DNA from: Wocania_A sp965224845
GTDB lineage: Bacteria > Bacteroidota > Bacteroidia > Flavobacteriales > Flavobacteriaceae
NCBI GenBank assembly: GCA_965224845.1
Contig: CBDDAJ010000033.1
Coordinates: forward strand, 62,001 to 126,000
Length of the DNA: 64,000 nucleotides
Direction of reading: 5' to 3'
The position numbers and the translations under genes are program-made. The notes beneath the pieces were generated by a model. It worked only from the letters and a program-made list of their open reading frames with translations, ran no database searches and had not been told where the DNA came from. Every line of letters begins with the position of its first letter. Positions within the stretch are counted from its first letter, which is position 1. Positions 1 to 7,318 of this stretch are shown piece after piece.

Positions 1-827
1 TTTGTTAATACCGTAAGCATGGGGCCAAAGTAAACAGTTTCTTTTAATTTAACACGATGCAATTTTCCTGCCAAAACCTCAATTTTTTTATTGCTGGCAC
101 CAATTAGGGTTAATCGCTTTTTAGGAATGAAATATTTTAAGACCTTTTTACTAACATTTTTACTTATTTGGTTAAATTCTGCAGCGGTATCCAGCCCAAA
201 TTTAAGCTTTTGATTATTTATAGTACTATTTAAAACAATAGTATGTTTTTTAAGCTTAAAAGCTATACTGTCTACTATTTTTTCGAGATATACATGCTTG
301 TCTAACTTATTTCCAAAAGCATCTACTTTTGTTAGTGTAATTTGATTTAAGTGCATGTCTATAAAAATTTCGTAATCTTTCAATATGTTATAGCCAATTA
401 TGCCTAGAAGTTTTATTTTTTTACTGTTTTCAATATGTGATAAATCTATAACATCAGAGCTTTTGTTTTCTAGTTTAAAACTCTGTAAAACAAATTCTTT
501 TACCTGTTTTTCGTAGGTGTAATCTATAGCTTGTAAAACACCAGAAGTTTCTTTGTATTTGGTGTTATTGGAATACATGTTAGGGAAGTGCCCGCTATTT
601 AAAATTAAGGTTTCCGACCCTGTATCAATAATAAAGTTCCCTTTTTTATTTAATAATTCTGCTTCAACCACAATTAAATGGTCGACTAATTTAAAAGGAA
701 TTCTGCTGGTATATTCATTAATAATTTCGGCTTCAGGAAAGAGAATGGTTTTTTTTATATCATTTGTTGCACAAACACAATGGATATTAAGAGTAAAAAC
801 GATTATGATAAAAAGAAGCCTAGGCAT
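1..827 (-). CDS. retropepsin-like aspartic protease family protein, C-terminus cut by the window
   Basis: The reading frame starts at an ATG whose complement lies at 825-827 and stays open to position 1, so at least 275 residues are visible and the stop lies outside the window. The N-terminus is a hydrophobic signal peptide (about residues 1-20). A typical aspartyl protease active-site motif follows: a hydrophobic stretch, then D68-T-G-S. A second copy near residue 210 reads L-D-T-A. The layout is that of bacterial retropepsin/pepsin-like exported proteins, with two half-domains in one chain. The second motif has Ala instead of Gly, so activity is uncertain. It lies 42 bp downstream of the esterase lipoprotein on the same strand, so the two may be co-transcribed. 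The substrate is unknown. Confidence 0.65.
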   Translation of the reverse strand, partial: MPRLLFIIIVFTLNIHCVCATNDIKKTILFPEAEIINEYTSRIPFKLVDHLIVVEAELLNKKGNFIIDTGSETLILNSGHFPNMYSNNTKYKETSGVLQAIDYTYEKQVKEFVLQSFKLENKSSDVIDLSHIENSKKIKLLGIIGYNILKDYEIFIDMHLNQITLTKVDAFGNKLDKHVYLEKIVDSIAFKLKKHTIVLNSTINNQKLKFGLDTAAEFNQISKNVSKKVLKYFIPKKRLTLIGASNKKIEVLAGKLHRVKLKETVYFGPMLTVLT

Positions 828-869
828 ATTACTAAGACTAAAATAAATACAAAATGTTACAAAATTTAA

Positions 870-1733
870 CTATAAATGATTATTTATGAAAATCTTAAGT
901 TTTTGCCATGTATCCAGCAATTCTAAGCCAATCCACCCATGCCCGGCATTAGGGTAAAGTGTGAATTCATGAACAACACCCAAATTTTGGAGCTTATCCC
1001 GCATATCTGTTCCTTGCGTTGTTGGAATTAGTGGGTCTTTCCCTCCATAAAACATAATGGTAGGAGGAGAAGTAGCTTTAACTTGATGAAACGGGCTAAC
1101 TGTTTCCAGAAAAGTCGTTGTTGCATTCGCTCCGTATAAATTGAGTAAATCCTGTAATACAGGGCTGGTGTTATTTATATAAGCCGGATCTGTAAAATTT
1201 GTTGGACCAACAATACTACAAACCATATTTACATGGCTATTTGTGTCAAACGCATAACTCCAAAGCATCGATAAGTGTGCACCAGCACTTGTGCCAATAA
1301 AGCCTATGGTATTAGAAATGGTATATTTTACTTTGTTATCTTTTAAATAATTGATAATACTTGTAATATCATCAATCTGCATAGGATAGGGTTTGTTGTT
1401 CTCATCTGCTAATCTGTAATTAATATTTACAATAGCTAAATCAGGAAAGTCTTGTTGCACTAAATCTTTTATGGGATTCATATCGGCTTTATCACCAGAG
1501 GTCCACCCACCCCCGTGTACCAAAATCATCACTTTTGTATTAGTCGTTCTATTTGCAGGCAAATACAAATCAAACTTTTGATTGGTATCTGCGCCGTACG
1601 AAATATTTAATTCCTGGTAGTATTTTGTTGGGTCAATTTGGGCAGCATGTGTTTCACTTGCTTTCTCATTTGAACAATTAAAAAGCATCAAAATAAAAAC
1701 AAAGGTTAAGAAATTTGTTTTTTTAAGTTTCAT
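870..1733 (-). CDS. alpha/beta hydrolase lipoprotein (BD-FAE/carboxylesterase-like)
   Basis: A protein of 287 residues with a lipoprotein signal: a short hydrophobic stretch ending in L-F-N-C, so it is probably anchored by the cysteine near residue 20. The alpha/beta hydrolase core is clear: an oxyanion loop HGGGW, the nucleophile elbow G-T-S-A-G, an acid in GGKDPLIP and the catalytic histidine in NAGHGW close to the C-terminus. This combination is typical of carboxylesterases and the feruloyl/acetyl esterase-like BD-FAE group that act on ester substituents in the envelope or periplasm. The substrate cannot be read from the sequence. It is divergent from the Sua5 gene, with a 47-bp spacer that carries a small dyad. 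Confidence 0.8.
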   Translation of the reverse strand: MKLKKTNFLTFVFILMLFNCSNEKASETHAAQIDPTKYYQELNISYGADTNQKFDLYLPANRTTNTKVMILVHGGGWTSGDKADMNPIKDLVQQDFPDLAIVNINYRLADENNKPYPMQIDDITSIINYLKDNKVKYTISNTIGFIGTSAGAHLSMLWSYAFDTNSHVNMVCSIVGPTNFTDPAYINNTSPVLQDLLNLYGANATTTFLETVSPFHQVKATSPPTIMFYGGKDPLIPTTQGTDMRDKLQNLGVVHEFTLYPNAGHGWIGLELLDTWQKLKIFINNHL

Positions 1734-1752
1734 TTTAAAAATAATATTTACT

Positions 1753-1770
1753 TTGTAAACGTATTTACAA
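1753..1770. promoter_or_regulatory. 7-bp dyad in divergent promoter spacer
   Basis: The inverted repeat TTGTAAA-CGTA-TTTACAA lies in the 47-bp spacer between the esterase lipoprotein (leftward) and the Sua5/YciO gene (rightward). Its arms are perfect and its position fits a shared operator. The composition is AT-rich, so a chance dyad cannot be excluded. Confidence 0.3.
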
Positions 1771-1780
1771 GATAGTTATT

Positions 1781-2401
1781 ATGGCCGACTTTTTAAGAAT
1801 ATATGAGGAGAATCCCAACCCAATGGCGATCGAAAATGTGGTTGCTATTCTAAAGCGCGGCGGTCTGATTATTTATCCCACCGATACCATCTATGGTTTG
1901 GGTTGTGATATTACTAACATAAAAGCTTTAGAGCGTATTGCAAAAATTAAGCAGGTAAAACTTGAAAAGGCGAACTTTTCGTTTGTTTGTCACGATTTAA
2001 GCAATTTAAGTGATTATGTTAAGCAAATAGATACCTCAACATTTAAGATCTTAAAACGAGCACTTCCCGGCGCTTATACATTTATTCTTCCAGGTGCAAA
2101 AACATTACCAAATCCTTTTAAAAAGAAAAAAACTGTTGGTATTCGTGTGCCCAATAACAATATAGCTTTGGATATTGTTAAACTGTTGGGTAATCCAATA
2201 ATATCAACGTCCATACATGATGAAGATGAGGTTTTAGAATACACCACCGATCCGGAATTGATATTGGAAAAGTGGGGCGATAAGGTAGACCTGGTTATTA
2301 ATGGTGGTTATGGCGACAATGAACCTTCAACCATTATTGATTTATCTGAAAACGAACCTGTTATTGTACGAGAAGGGAAAGGAAGTTTAGAGATCTTTTA
2401 A
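1781..2401 (+). CDS. L-threonylcarbamoyladenylate synthase, Sua5/YciO/YrdC family
   Basis: A single YrdC-type domain spans the 206-residue protein. Recognisable signatures are the N-terminal GGLIIYPTDTIYGLG stretch, the LPGAYTFIL segment, the basic KKKTVGIRVP strand that binds nucleotide and tRNA-related substrates, the S-T-S-x-H turn and the TIIDLS strand near the end. The family makes threonylcarbamoyl-AMP from threonine, bicarbonate and ATP for the t6A37 modification of ANN-decoding tRNAs. The long Sua5 C-terminal domain is absent, and the length fits the short YciO/YrdC class. YciO paralogues may have lower or different activity, so the exact role is less certain than the family. Confidence 0.85.
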   Translation: MADFLRIYEENPNPMAIENVVAILKRGGLIIYPTDTIYGLGCDITNIKALERIAKIKQVKLEKANFSFVCHDLSNLSDYVKQIDTSTFKILKRALPGAYTFILPGAKTLPNPFKKKKTVGIRVPNNNIALDIVKLLGNPIISTSIHDEDEVLEYTTDPELILEKWGDKVDLVINGGYGDNEPSTIIDLSENEPVIVREGKGSLEIF

Positions 2402-2463
2402 CCCAGTTAATATATAAATTGAATACCTGAGAACTAAAACGAAACATTAAAAAATAAAACGTT

Positions 2464-3858
2464 ATGAATTTAGCCGAAATTAATAGTGACATTCCTTTAT
2501 TTGCAAACGACACCATTATTTTTGGCGTTTTAAGCATAACACTCGCATTAATCTTTTATACATCGAGTTTAGCTCGTTTTAAAAAGTTTTATAATATAGT
2601 TCCTGCGCTTTTGTTGTGCTATTTTATTCCATCTGTTTTAAGTTCTGTGGGATTGATTGCAGATAAATGGATTGATGTTTCGGCGACTATAAATCACTTA
2701 AAAACGCTTTATGGTAATTTAGATGGTGTTACAAATTTAGATACTTTAAAAGATTATGTTTCAGCAAATCATATTAAAGCATCTGAATATTCAAAATTTG
2801 TTGGAGGCAGCAAATTGTATTATGTAGCATCACGGTTTTTATTACCGGCATCTCTGGTGCTTTTAACCATGAGTATCGATTTAAAAGGGGTGTTTAAGCT
2901 GGGGTCTAAGGCATTGATTATGTTTTTAACGGCTACCATTGGTGTTATGATTGGAGGGCCGTTGGCTATTTTGTTTTTTAACTATGTAGCGCCGGATATT
3001 TTAGTTGCTGTTGAAGGTACAGAGTTATGGAAAGGCTTGTCTACCGTGGCAGGAAGCTGGATTGGTGGTGGTGCTAATCAATTGGCTATGAAAGAACAAT
3101 GGGAGGTTAGTGATAGCCTTTTTAGTATCATGGCGGTGGTAGATGTTTTAGTAGCCGAAGTTTGGATGGCCTTTTTACTTTTAGGCGTTGCAAAGTCGGA
3201 TAAATTGGATAAATATTTTAAAGCCGATAATTCTTCTATAAAAACTCTAAAAGATAAGATGGAGAGGTTTAGTTTAGAAACGGCCAGAGTGCCTTCTTTT
3301 AACGATTTAATAATACTCTTGGGTATTGGTTTTGGTGTGACTTCAATAGGCCATTTAGTAGGCGATAATTTAAGTGTCTGGATAAAAGAAAATGCAACCT
3401 TTTTAGTTGATTTCGGTCTGGGAAGTTCGTTTTTCTGGCTAATTATTACAGCAACAACAATTGGTATTATTTTATCGTTTACCAAACTTAAAAGCTATGA
3501 AGGTGCCGGGGCTAGTAAAATAGGAACTGTGTTTATTTATATTCTTGTTGCGTCTATAGGGATGAAAATGAATTTAAATGCCATTGTAGATAACATCAGC
3601 CTGTTTGCTATAGGGTTTGTTTGGATGATTATTCATGTGGGCTTATTGTTTGCTGTTGCCAAAATTATTAAAGCTCCGTATTTCTTTTTAGCTGTGGGCT
3701 CCAAAGCGAATATTGGAGGTGCAGCTTCGGCGCCTGTGGTTGCTGGTGCATTTCATCCTTCATTAGCCCCTGTTGGTGTTTTATTAGCGGTTTTAGGATA
3801 CGCTTTAGGCACTTATGGAGCTTTCGCCTGTGCTTTAATGATGAAATGGGTGAGTTGA
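2464..3858 (+). CDS. DUF819 family integral membrane protein
   Basis: A polytopic inner membrane protein of 464 residues with about a dozen hydrophobic segments. It resembles the DUF819/YjcL family: an N-terminal membrane hairpin, a glycine-rich central re-entrant region (GGPLAILFFNYVAP, then SWIGGGANQLAM) and a similar glycine/alanine-rich stretch near the C-terminus (KANIGGAASAPVVAGAF). The duplicated Gly-rich loops suggest an inverted-repeat transporter fold. The transported substrate is not established for this family. It lies 62 bp after the Sua5 gene on the same strand and may be read from the same transcript. I see no specific regulatory site. Confidence 0.8.
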   Translation: MNLAEINSDIPLFANDTIIFGVLSITLALIFYTSSLARFKKFYNIVPALLLCYFIPSVLSSVGLIADKWIDVSATINHLKTLYGNLDGVTNLDTLKDYVSANHIKASEYSKFVGGSKLYYVASRFLLPASLVLLTMSIDLKGVFKLGSKALIMFLTATIGVMIGGPLAILFFNYVAPDILVAVEGTELWKGLSTVAGSWIGGGANQLAMKEQWEVSDSLFSIMAVVDVLVAEVWMAFLLLGVAKSDKLDKYFKADNSSIKTLKDKMERFSLETARVPSFNDLIILLGIGFGVTSIGHLVGDNLSVWIKENATFLVDFGLGSSFFWLIITATTIGIILSFTKLKSYEGAGASKIGTVFIYILVASIGMKMNLNAIVDNISLFAIGFVWMIIHVGLLFAVAKIIKAPYFFLAVGSKANIGGAASAPVVAGAFHPSLAPVGVLLAVLGYALGTYGAFACALMMKWVS

Positions 3859-3931
3859 TTTAATGTTCTGTTTTCGATGTTGTGATTTCCTTGACTTTGT
3901 GAGGAAAATGGACTAACTTCGTTTAACAAGC

Positions 3932-3964
3932 GATAAAGTTTATAGAAACGGAACTTTATCTTTG
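3932..3964 (+). promoter_or_regulatory. inverted repeat overlapping a TAnnTTTG -7 box
   Basis: GATAAAGTT (3932-3940) and AACTTTATC (3952-3960) form a perfect 9-bp inverted repeat with an 11-nt spacer. The right arm runs into TATCTTTG (3957-3964), which matches the flavobacterial -7 consensus. No convincing -33 TTG is present. The placement points to a transcription start near 3971 and translation from the ATG at 4004. Confidence 0.4.
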
Positions 3965-4003
3965 TGTTGGTGTAATACTAAAAACTTCTTGAATAAACTA
4001 AAT

Positions 4004-4510
4004 ATGAGCATAAATACTAAAGCAAATAACACTCTTATTGAAATTCAAAACTTTGATTTTTTAATAGGAAGATGGAATGTATTAAATAGAAAACTTAAGG
4101 AACGATTAAAAGGTTCTAATGAATGGATTGAGTTTCCAGCCAAAATGGAAACAAAACCATTTCTTAATGGATTAGGTTTAATGGACGAAATGAAATCATC
4201 CCATTATGGAGATGATTTTATCGGTTTTAGCATTAGAATGGTTAATCCTAAAACAAATATTTGGACAATTTATTGGGCTGACACTTCTAATCCAGAAAAC
4301 TATTTAAAAGAGCAAGTCATAGGAGGGTTTAAAAACGGAATTGGAGAATTTTATGGCAAAGAACTATATCTTGGAAAAGAATACAAATTAAGGTTTACTT
4401 GGAAAAAGCAATCTGTAAACACTGCTTTTTGGGAACAAGCATATTTTGACGAAATAAAAGATGAATGGGAAACAAATTGGACAATGGAATTTACCAGAGA
4501 AAATAAATGA
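4004..4510 (+). CDS. conserved hypothetical protein, DUF1579-like
   Basis: A soluble protein of 168 residues without signal peptide or membrane segment. The N-terminal FDFLIGRWN motif followed by alternating strands, many aromatic residues and a W-E-x-x-W-T-M-E-F end resembles small beta-barrel proteins of the DUF1579 type; no catalytic residues can be assigned. A longer frame could begin at a TTG at 3962, but that codon lies inside a -7 promoter box (TATCTTTG), so I chose the ATG at 4004. The gene stands alone, flanked downstream by a non-coding stretch with repeat-like sequence. The function is unknown and the family assignment is tentative. Confidence 0.55.
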   Translation: MSINTKANNTLIEIQNFDFLIGRWNVLNRKLKERLKGSNEWIEFPAKMETKPFLNGLGLMDEMKSSHYGDDFIGFSIRMVNPKTNIWTIYWADTSNPENYLKEQVIGGFKNGIGEFYGKELYLGKEYKLRFTWKKQSVNTAFWEQAYFDEIKDEWETNWTMEFTRENK

Positions 4511-4784
4511 TACCTACTACACGTAACGAAATCATACATAAACAGGTTAAACAAACCGTTCCAAAAATAAAATAACTTTCACTTAAAACCATCAGCTAGC
4601 TAATAAGTGCGTTAAGGATCGATGCTTACCGCAGGCTAATTGTTCGAGCTAACCGGCAATAGGAGGAAACGAGTAGTGAAAGCCTGATTCTATTTACCCT
4701 GAGTAACTTGTGCTGAGCGTAGTCGAAGTAAGTTGAAGAATAGGGAACACGTAACGCCATACTATTAAAATAAATGAATCACAT
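4511..4784. other. non-coding stretch with repeat-like sequence
   Basis: No convincing gene lies between the small hypothetical protein and the terminator before the OmpA gene. The central part (about 4600-4740) is visibly richer in G and C than the flanks and contains the CTGAGCGTAGTCGAAG element described separately. It reads like an insertion of intergenic repeat or mobile-element debris, not like an RNA gene; I saw no tRNA-like T-arm. Confidence 0.4.
4703..4734. repeat. REP-like intergenic element
   Basis: The core CTGAGCGTAGTCGAAG (4713-4728) matches a short intergenic repeat that I recall from many bacterial genomes, usually seen as CTTCGACTxxGCTCAG. It is bracketed here by AACTT (4705-4709) and AAGTT (4730-4734), which form a small outer inverted repeat. 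Only one copy was noticed in the window, so its repeat status rests on recall. Confidence 0.45.
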
Positions 4785-4814
4785 AAAAAGCCCAACCTTT
4801 CGGTTGAGCTTTTT
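4785..4814 (-). terminator. rho-independent terminator of the OmpA-like gene
   Basis: AAAAAGC(C)CAACC and GGTTGAGCTTTTT pair around a TTTC loop, with A/T tails on both sides. It lies 22 bp beyond the leftward stop codon of the OmpA-like lipoprotein gene and could work in both directions. Confidence 0.8.
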
Positions 4815-4836
4815 ATATATGATAATGGAACACGAA

Positions 4837-5676
4837 TTAGTTTCCTCCTGCTTCAAGGTTTTTCATTTCTTTTTCGATCATGTCGTAAAATTGATCGATT
4901 TTTGGCAAAATAACAATACGTGTACGTCTGTTCTTAGCTCTGTTTTCAGCTGTATCATTATCTACTAATGGCACATAATGGCTACGTCCGGCAGCAATTA
5001 ACTGACTTGGGTTAACATCTAAACTTTCTAGTACTCTAATAATAGAAGTAGAACGTTTTACACTTAAATCCCAGTTGTCTAATAAAGGTTCTTTTCTGTA
5101 AGATACATTATCGGTATGTCCTTCTACCATACATTCAAAATCTGGTTTGCTGTTTACTACTTTAGCTACTTTAGCAAGTACATCTTTAGCTTTGCTGGTT
5201 ACGTTATAGCTTCCGCTTTTAAATAATAATTTATCGGCAATAGAAATAAATACAACACCTTTTTCAACATTTACTTCAATATCTGGATCGTTAATTCCAA
5301 CCTCACGTTTTAAGCTAGTTACTAATGCCAAGGTTACACTATCCTTTTTAGTAATGGCATCTTGCAAACGTGTAATTTTAAGATCTTTCTCTTTAATACT
5401 TTCAAGGGTTTTTTCTACATTACTAGCTCCTTTAGCTGATAATATTTGTAAGTTTTCGTTGCTTTTTCTTAAATCGGCAACTTGTTCTTCTAATGCTGTT
5501 GCTCTTGCTGTTGCTGAAGCTCTGTCTTCTAAACATGAGTTTAACTTAACAGTAGCAGAGTTTAATAAATCTTGAGTTTCTTTTTGTTTTGCTTCTAAGT
5601 CTGTAAATTGTTTTTTTGAAACACATGAACTTAATAGAAAAACAGTGGATAAGCTAAGTAATAAAACTTTTTTCAT
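4837..5676 (-). CDS. OmpA-family peptidoglycan-binding lipoprotein
   Basis: A 279-residue lipoprotein with the lipobox L-L-S-S-C (Cys18), then a long charged, heptad-like alpha-helical region (about residues 20-120), probably a coiled coil, and a C-terminal OmpA/MotB domain (about 145-260). Domain signatures are the L-L-F-K-S-G strand, GHTDN, the L-S-V-K-R-S-T helix, A-A-G-R-S-H and N-R-A-K-N-R-R-T-R-I. Such proteins are tethered to a membrane by lipid and hold peptidoglycan through the OmpA domain. A TACTTTTG -7 box lies 43 bp upstream and a hairpin terminator follows, so the gene appears to be its own transcription unit. Confidence 0.9.
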   Translation of the reverse strand: MKKVLLLSLSTVFLLSSCVSKKQFTDLEAKQKETQDLLNSATVKLNSCLEDRASATARATALEEQVADLRKSNENLQILSAKGASNVEKTLESIKEKDLKITRLQDAITKKDSVTLALVTSLKREVGINDPDIEVNVEKGVVFISIADKLLFKSGSYNVTSKAKDVLAKVAKVVNSKPDFECMVEGHTDNVSYRKEPLLDNWDLSVKRSTSIIRVLESLDVNPSQLIAAGRSHYVPLVDNDTAENRAKNRRTRIVILPKIDQFYDMIEKEMKNLEAGGN

Positions 5677-5718
5677 AATTAAATAATGGATTAGGTTCCC
5701 TGTTTATGTTGATATCGG

Positions 5719-5726
5719 CAAAAGTA
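5719..5726 (-). promoter_or_regulatory. -7 box of the OmpA-like gene
   Basis: TACTTTTG read leftward matches TAnnTTTG and lies 43 bp before the start codon. No clear TTG was found at the expected -33 distance. Confidence 0.4.
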
Positions 5727-5777
5727 TATAAAAAACCGTTTAATGCGGCATTGTTAACAAAACTTTTACTAACTATT

Positions 5778-6770
5778 TTATAAACTTTTGTATATTTTTT
5801 TATTATTTACGAAATAAGCAAATACTACAGATGTTTTTTGATAATATTTTATAGTTTGCTTTAGTTGTCGCCGTTGTTTTAATAAATAACCTAAATGGGA
5901 ATAAAAACTAAAATGGGCTTTAATAATAGCAATCGTGTGTTTGAACTTTAATTCAAATAAAAATTTAATACCTGCAATACCATCTAAGATTAACCGAACA
6001 ACAATCAAATATAAAATATGGCCTTTGGCATTTTTTGTTAATGCAAATAAGCTATTTCTAAAATTTAAAAAAGTTTTTTTAGGATTTGTATGGCTTAAAG
6101 TAGCACCTCCAACATGGTAAACTGTTGATGCGCCAACGTATTTTATATTGTATCCTGCGTTTTTGGTTCTCCAACACAAGTCAATCTCTTCCATGTGTGC
6201 AAAAAAAGCTTCGTCTAATCCATCGAGTGCTTTAAAAACCTCGCTTCTTATAAAAAAACAAGCACCGGAAGCCCAAAATATTTCTGAAGTATCATCAAAT
6301 TGTCCGGAATCTTTTTCAATGGTATTAAAAATACGTCCCCGACAATACGGATATCCAAACTTGTCAATAAACCCACCAGCAGCTCCGGCATACTCAAAAT
6401 AGTCTGCCTTCTTATAATCCAAAAGCTTTGGTTGAATTATTGCGGTATTCGATTCTTTTTGAAAGGTTTCAATAACAGGAACGAGCCAGTTTTTAGTAAC
6501 TGCCACATCACTATTTATTAAGCAAAATATATCCGCTTCAATTGCTTTAAGTGCCTCATTATATCCTTTAGCATATCCGCCATTGGTTTTATTTTGAACA
6601 ATTTTTACTGTAGGAAATGTGGCTTTTACAAAGGCTACCGAATCATCAGATGAAGCATTATCTGCTAAATAAATTTCTGCATCGTTTGTGGTGTATTTAA
6701 TTATTGATGGTAAGAATTGTTCCAATAATTTTTTTCCATTCCAGTTTAATATGACGAGAGCTATTTTCAT
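5778..6770 (-). CDS. glycosyltransferase family 2
   Basis: A 330-residue GT-A glycosyltransferase. The N-terminus has the family opening V-I-L-N-W-N-G, the nucleotide-binding L-A-D-N-A-S-S-D-D turn and the metal motif N-S-D-V near residue 90. The acceptor-side signature follows: A-S-G-A-C-F-F-I-R, then E-E-I-D-L-C-W-R with the likely catalytic acid. One hydrophobic segment close to residue 265 may attach it to the membrane. This arrangement resembles rhamnosyltransferase-like GT2 enzymes of envelope polysaccharide synthesis; donor and acceptor are unknown. Its start codon overlaps the end of the HsdR_N-like gene by 4 bp (ATGA), which suggests translational coupling. Confidence 0.85.
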   Translation of the reverse strand: MKIALVILNWNGKKLLEQFLPSIIKYTTNDAEIYLADNASSDDSVAFVKATFPTVKIVQNKTNGGYAKGYNEALKAIEADIFCLINSDVAVTKNWLVPVIETFQKESNTAIIQPKLLDYKKADYFEYAGAAGGFIDKFGYPYCRGRIFNTIEKDSGQFDDTSEIFWASGACFFIRSEVFKALDGLDEAFFAHMEEIDLCWRTKNAGYNIKYVGASTVYHVGGATLSHTNPKKTFLNFRNSLFALTKNAKGHILYLIVVRLILDGIAGIKFLFELKFKHTIAIIKAHFSFYSHLGYLLKQRRQLKQTIKYYQKTSVVFAYFVNNKKIYKSL

Positions 6771-7213
6771 TGATTATAATCTGGGATGTCTTTTAAAAAA
6801 TTATAGCGTTCATTATCAAAATCCATTTGGCAATAATAATGATTTAATCCGTTGGTTACCATCAAAAAGGTTGCATTAAGCTTCAAATTATATTGCGCAA
6901 TTTGATCGAAAGTATTTTGATTAATAGTAATTGTTGGAGATTTACACTCAACAATTAAGTGGATACTGCCATCAGGATTGTAAACTACTATATCGTATCT
7001 TTTTTTTAAGGTATTAATAATCAGCTCTTTTTCAACGTTTATTAAAAATTTAGGATATCGCTTAGTATTTATTAAATATTGAATACAATGTTGGCGTACC
7101 CATTCTTCGGGTTGTAAAATCACAAATTTTTTGCGAATACTATCGAAAATAGAAATTTTATTTTCGCTACTTTTGAAACGAAACGGAAACTTTGGAAAAT
7201 TAAGCGCTTGCAA
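6767..7213 (-). CDS. solitary HsdR N-terminal-like PD-(D/E)XK protein
   Basis: A 148-residue protein that resembles the N-terminal nuclease domain of type I restriction HsdR subunits but stands alone. The PD-(D/E)XK core is visible: an early W-V-R-Q-H helix, D74 in R-Y-D-I-V-V, then E89-C-K91. An in-frame TAG lies just upstream, so the start is the TTG at 7213 and not an upstream ATG. No HsdM, HsdS or helicase part is nearby. The gene shares a 4-bp overlap with the GT2 gene and is divergent from holA, an arrangement I recall from other Bacteroidetes. Nuclease activity is inferred from the fold only; a DNA-repair or RNA role is equally possible. Confidence 0.75.
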   Translation of the reverse strand: MQALNFPKFPFRFKSSENKISIFDSIRKKFVILQPEEWVRQHCIQYLINTKRYPKFLINVEKELIINTLKKRYDIVVYNPDGSIHLIVECKSPTITINQNTFDQIAQYNLKLNATFLMVTNGLNHYYCQMDFDNERYNFLKDIPDYNQ

Positions 7214-7318
7214 TGTCTAGATTTTATGCTTTCAAAGTTAAGCTTCAATAGCCAAAAACCAAAAACCAATCGCTTTTTATTGGAATTGGGAGTTTATAAT
7301 TTGAATTTCAGGAAAATT

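Noticed and set aside
553..846. Rightward 97-codon frame at the left edge
   Set aside because: It lies antisense to the retropepsin-like gene, which has a signal peptide and active-site motifs; the rightward frame shows no recognisable protein features.
4511..4784. Possible small RNA or tRNA gene in the GC-richer gap
   Set aside because: No cloverleaf, T-arm consensus or promoter-terminator pair could be found; the strong hairpin at 4785-4814 belongs to the OmpA-like gene.
6767..7213. Remnant of a type I restriction-modification system
   Set aside because: There is no trace of HsdM, HsdS or the helicase part, and the small protein is complete with its own start and stop in a tidy gene arrangement; a stand-alone family is more likely.
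7208..7318. Upstream extension of holA to a TTG at 7208
   Set aside because: The added residues do not look like the family N-terminus and would overlap the divergent gene; the TTG at 7319 gives the usual length and start sequence.
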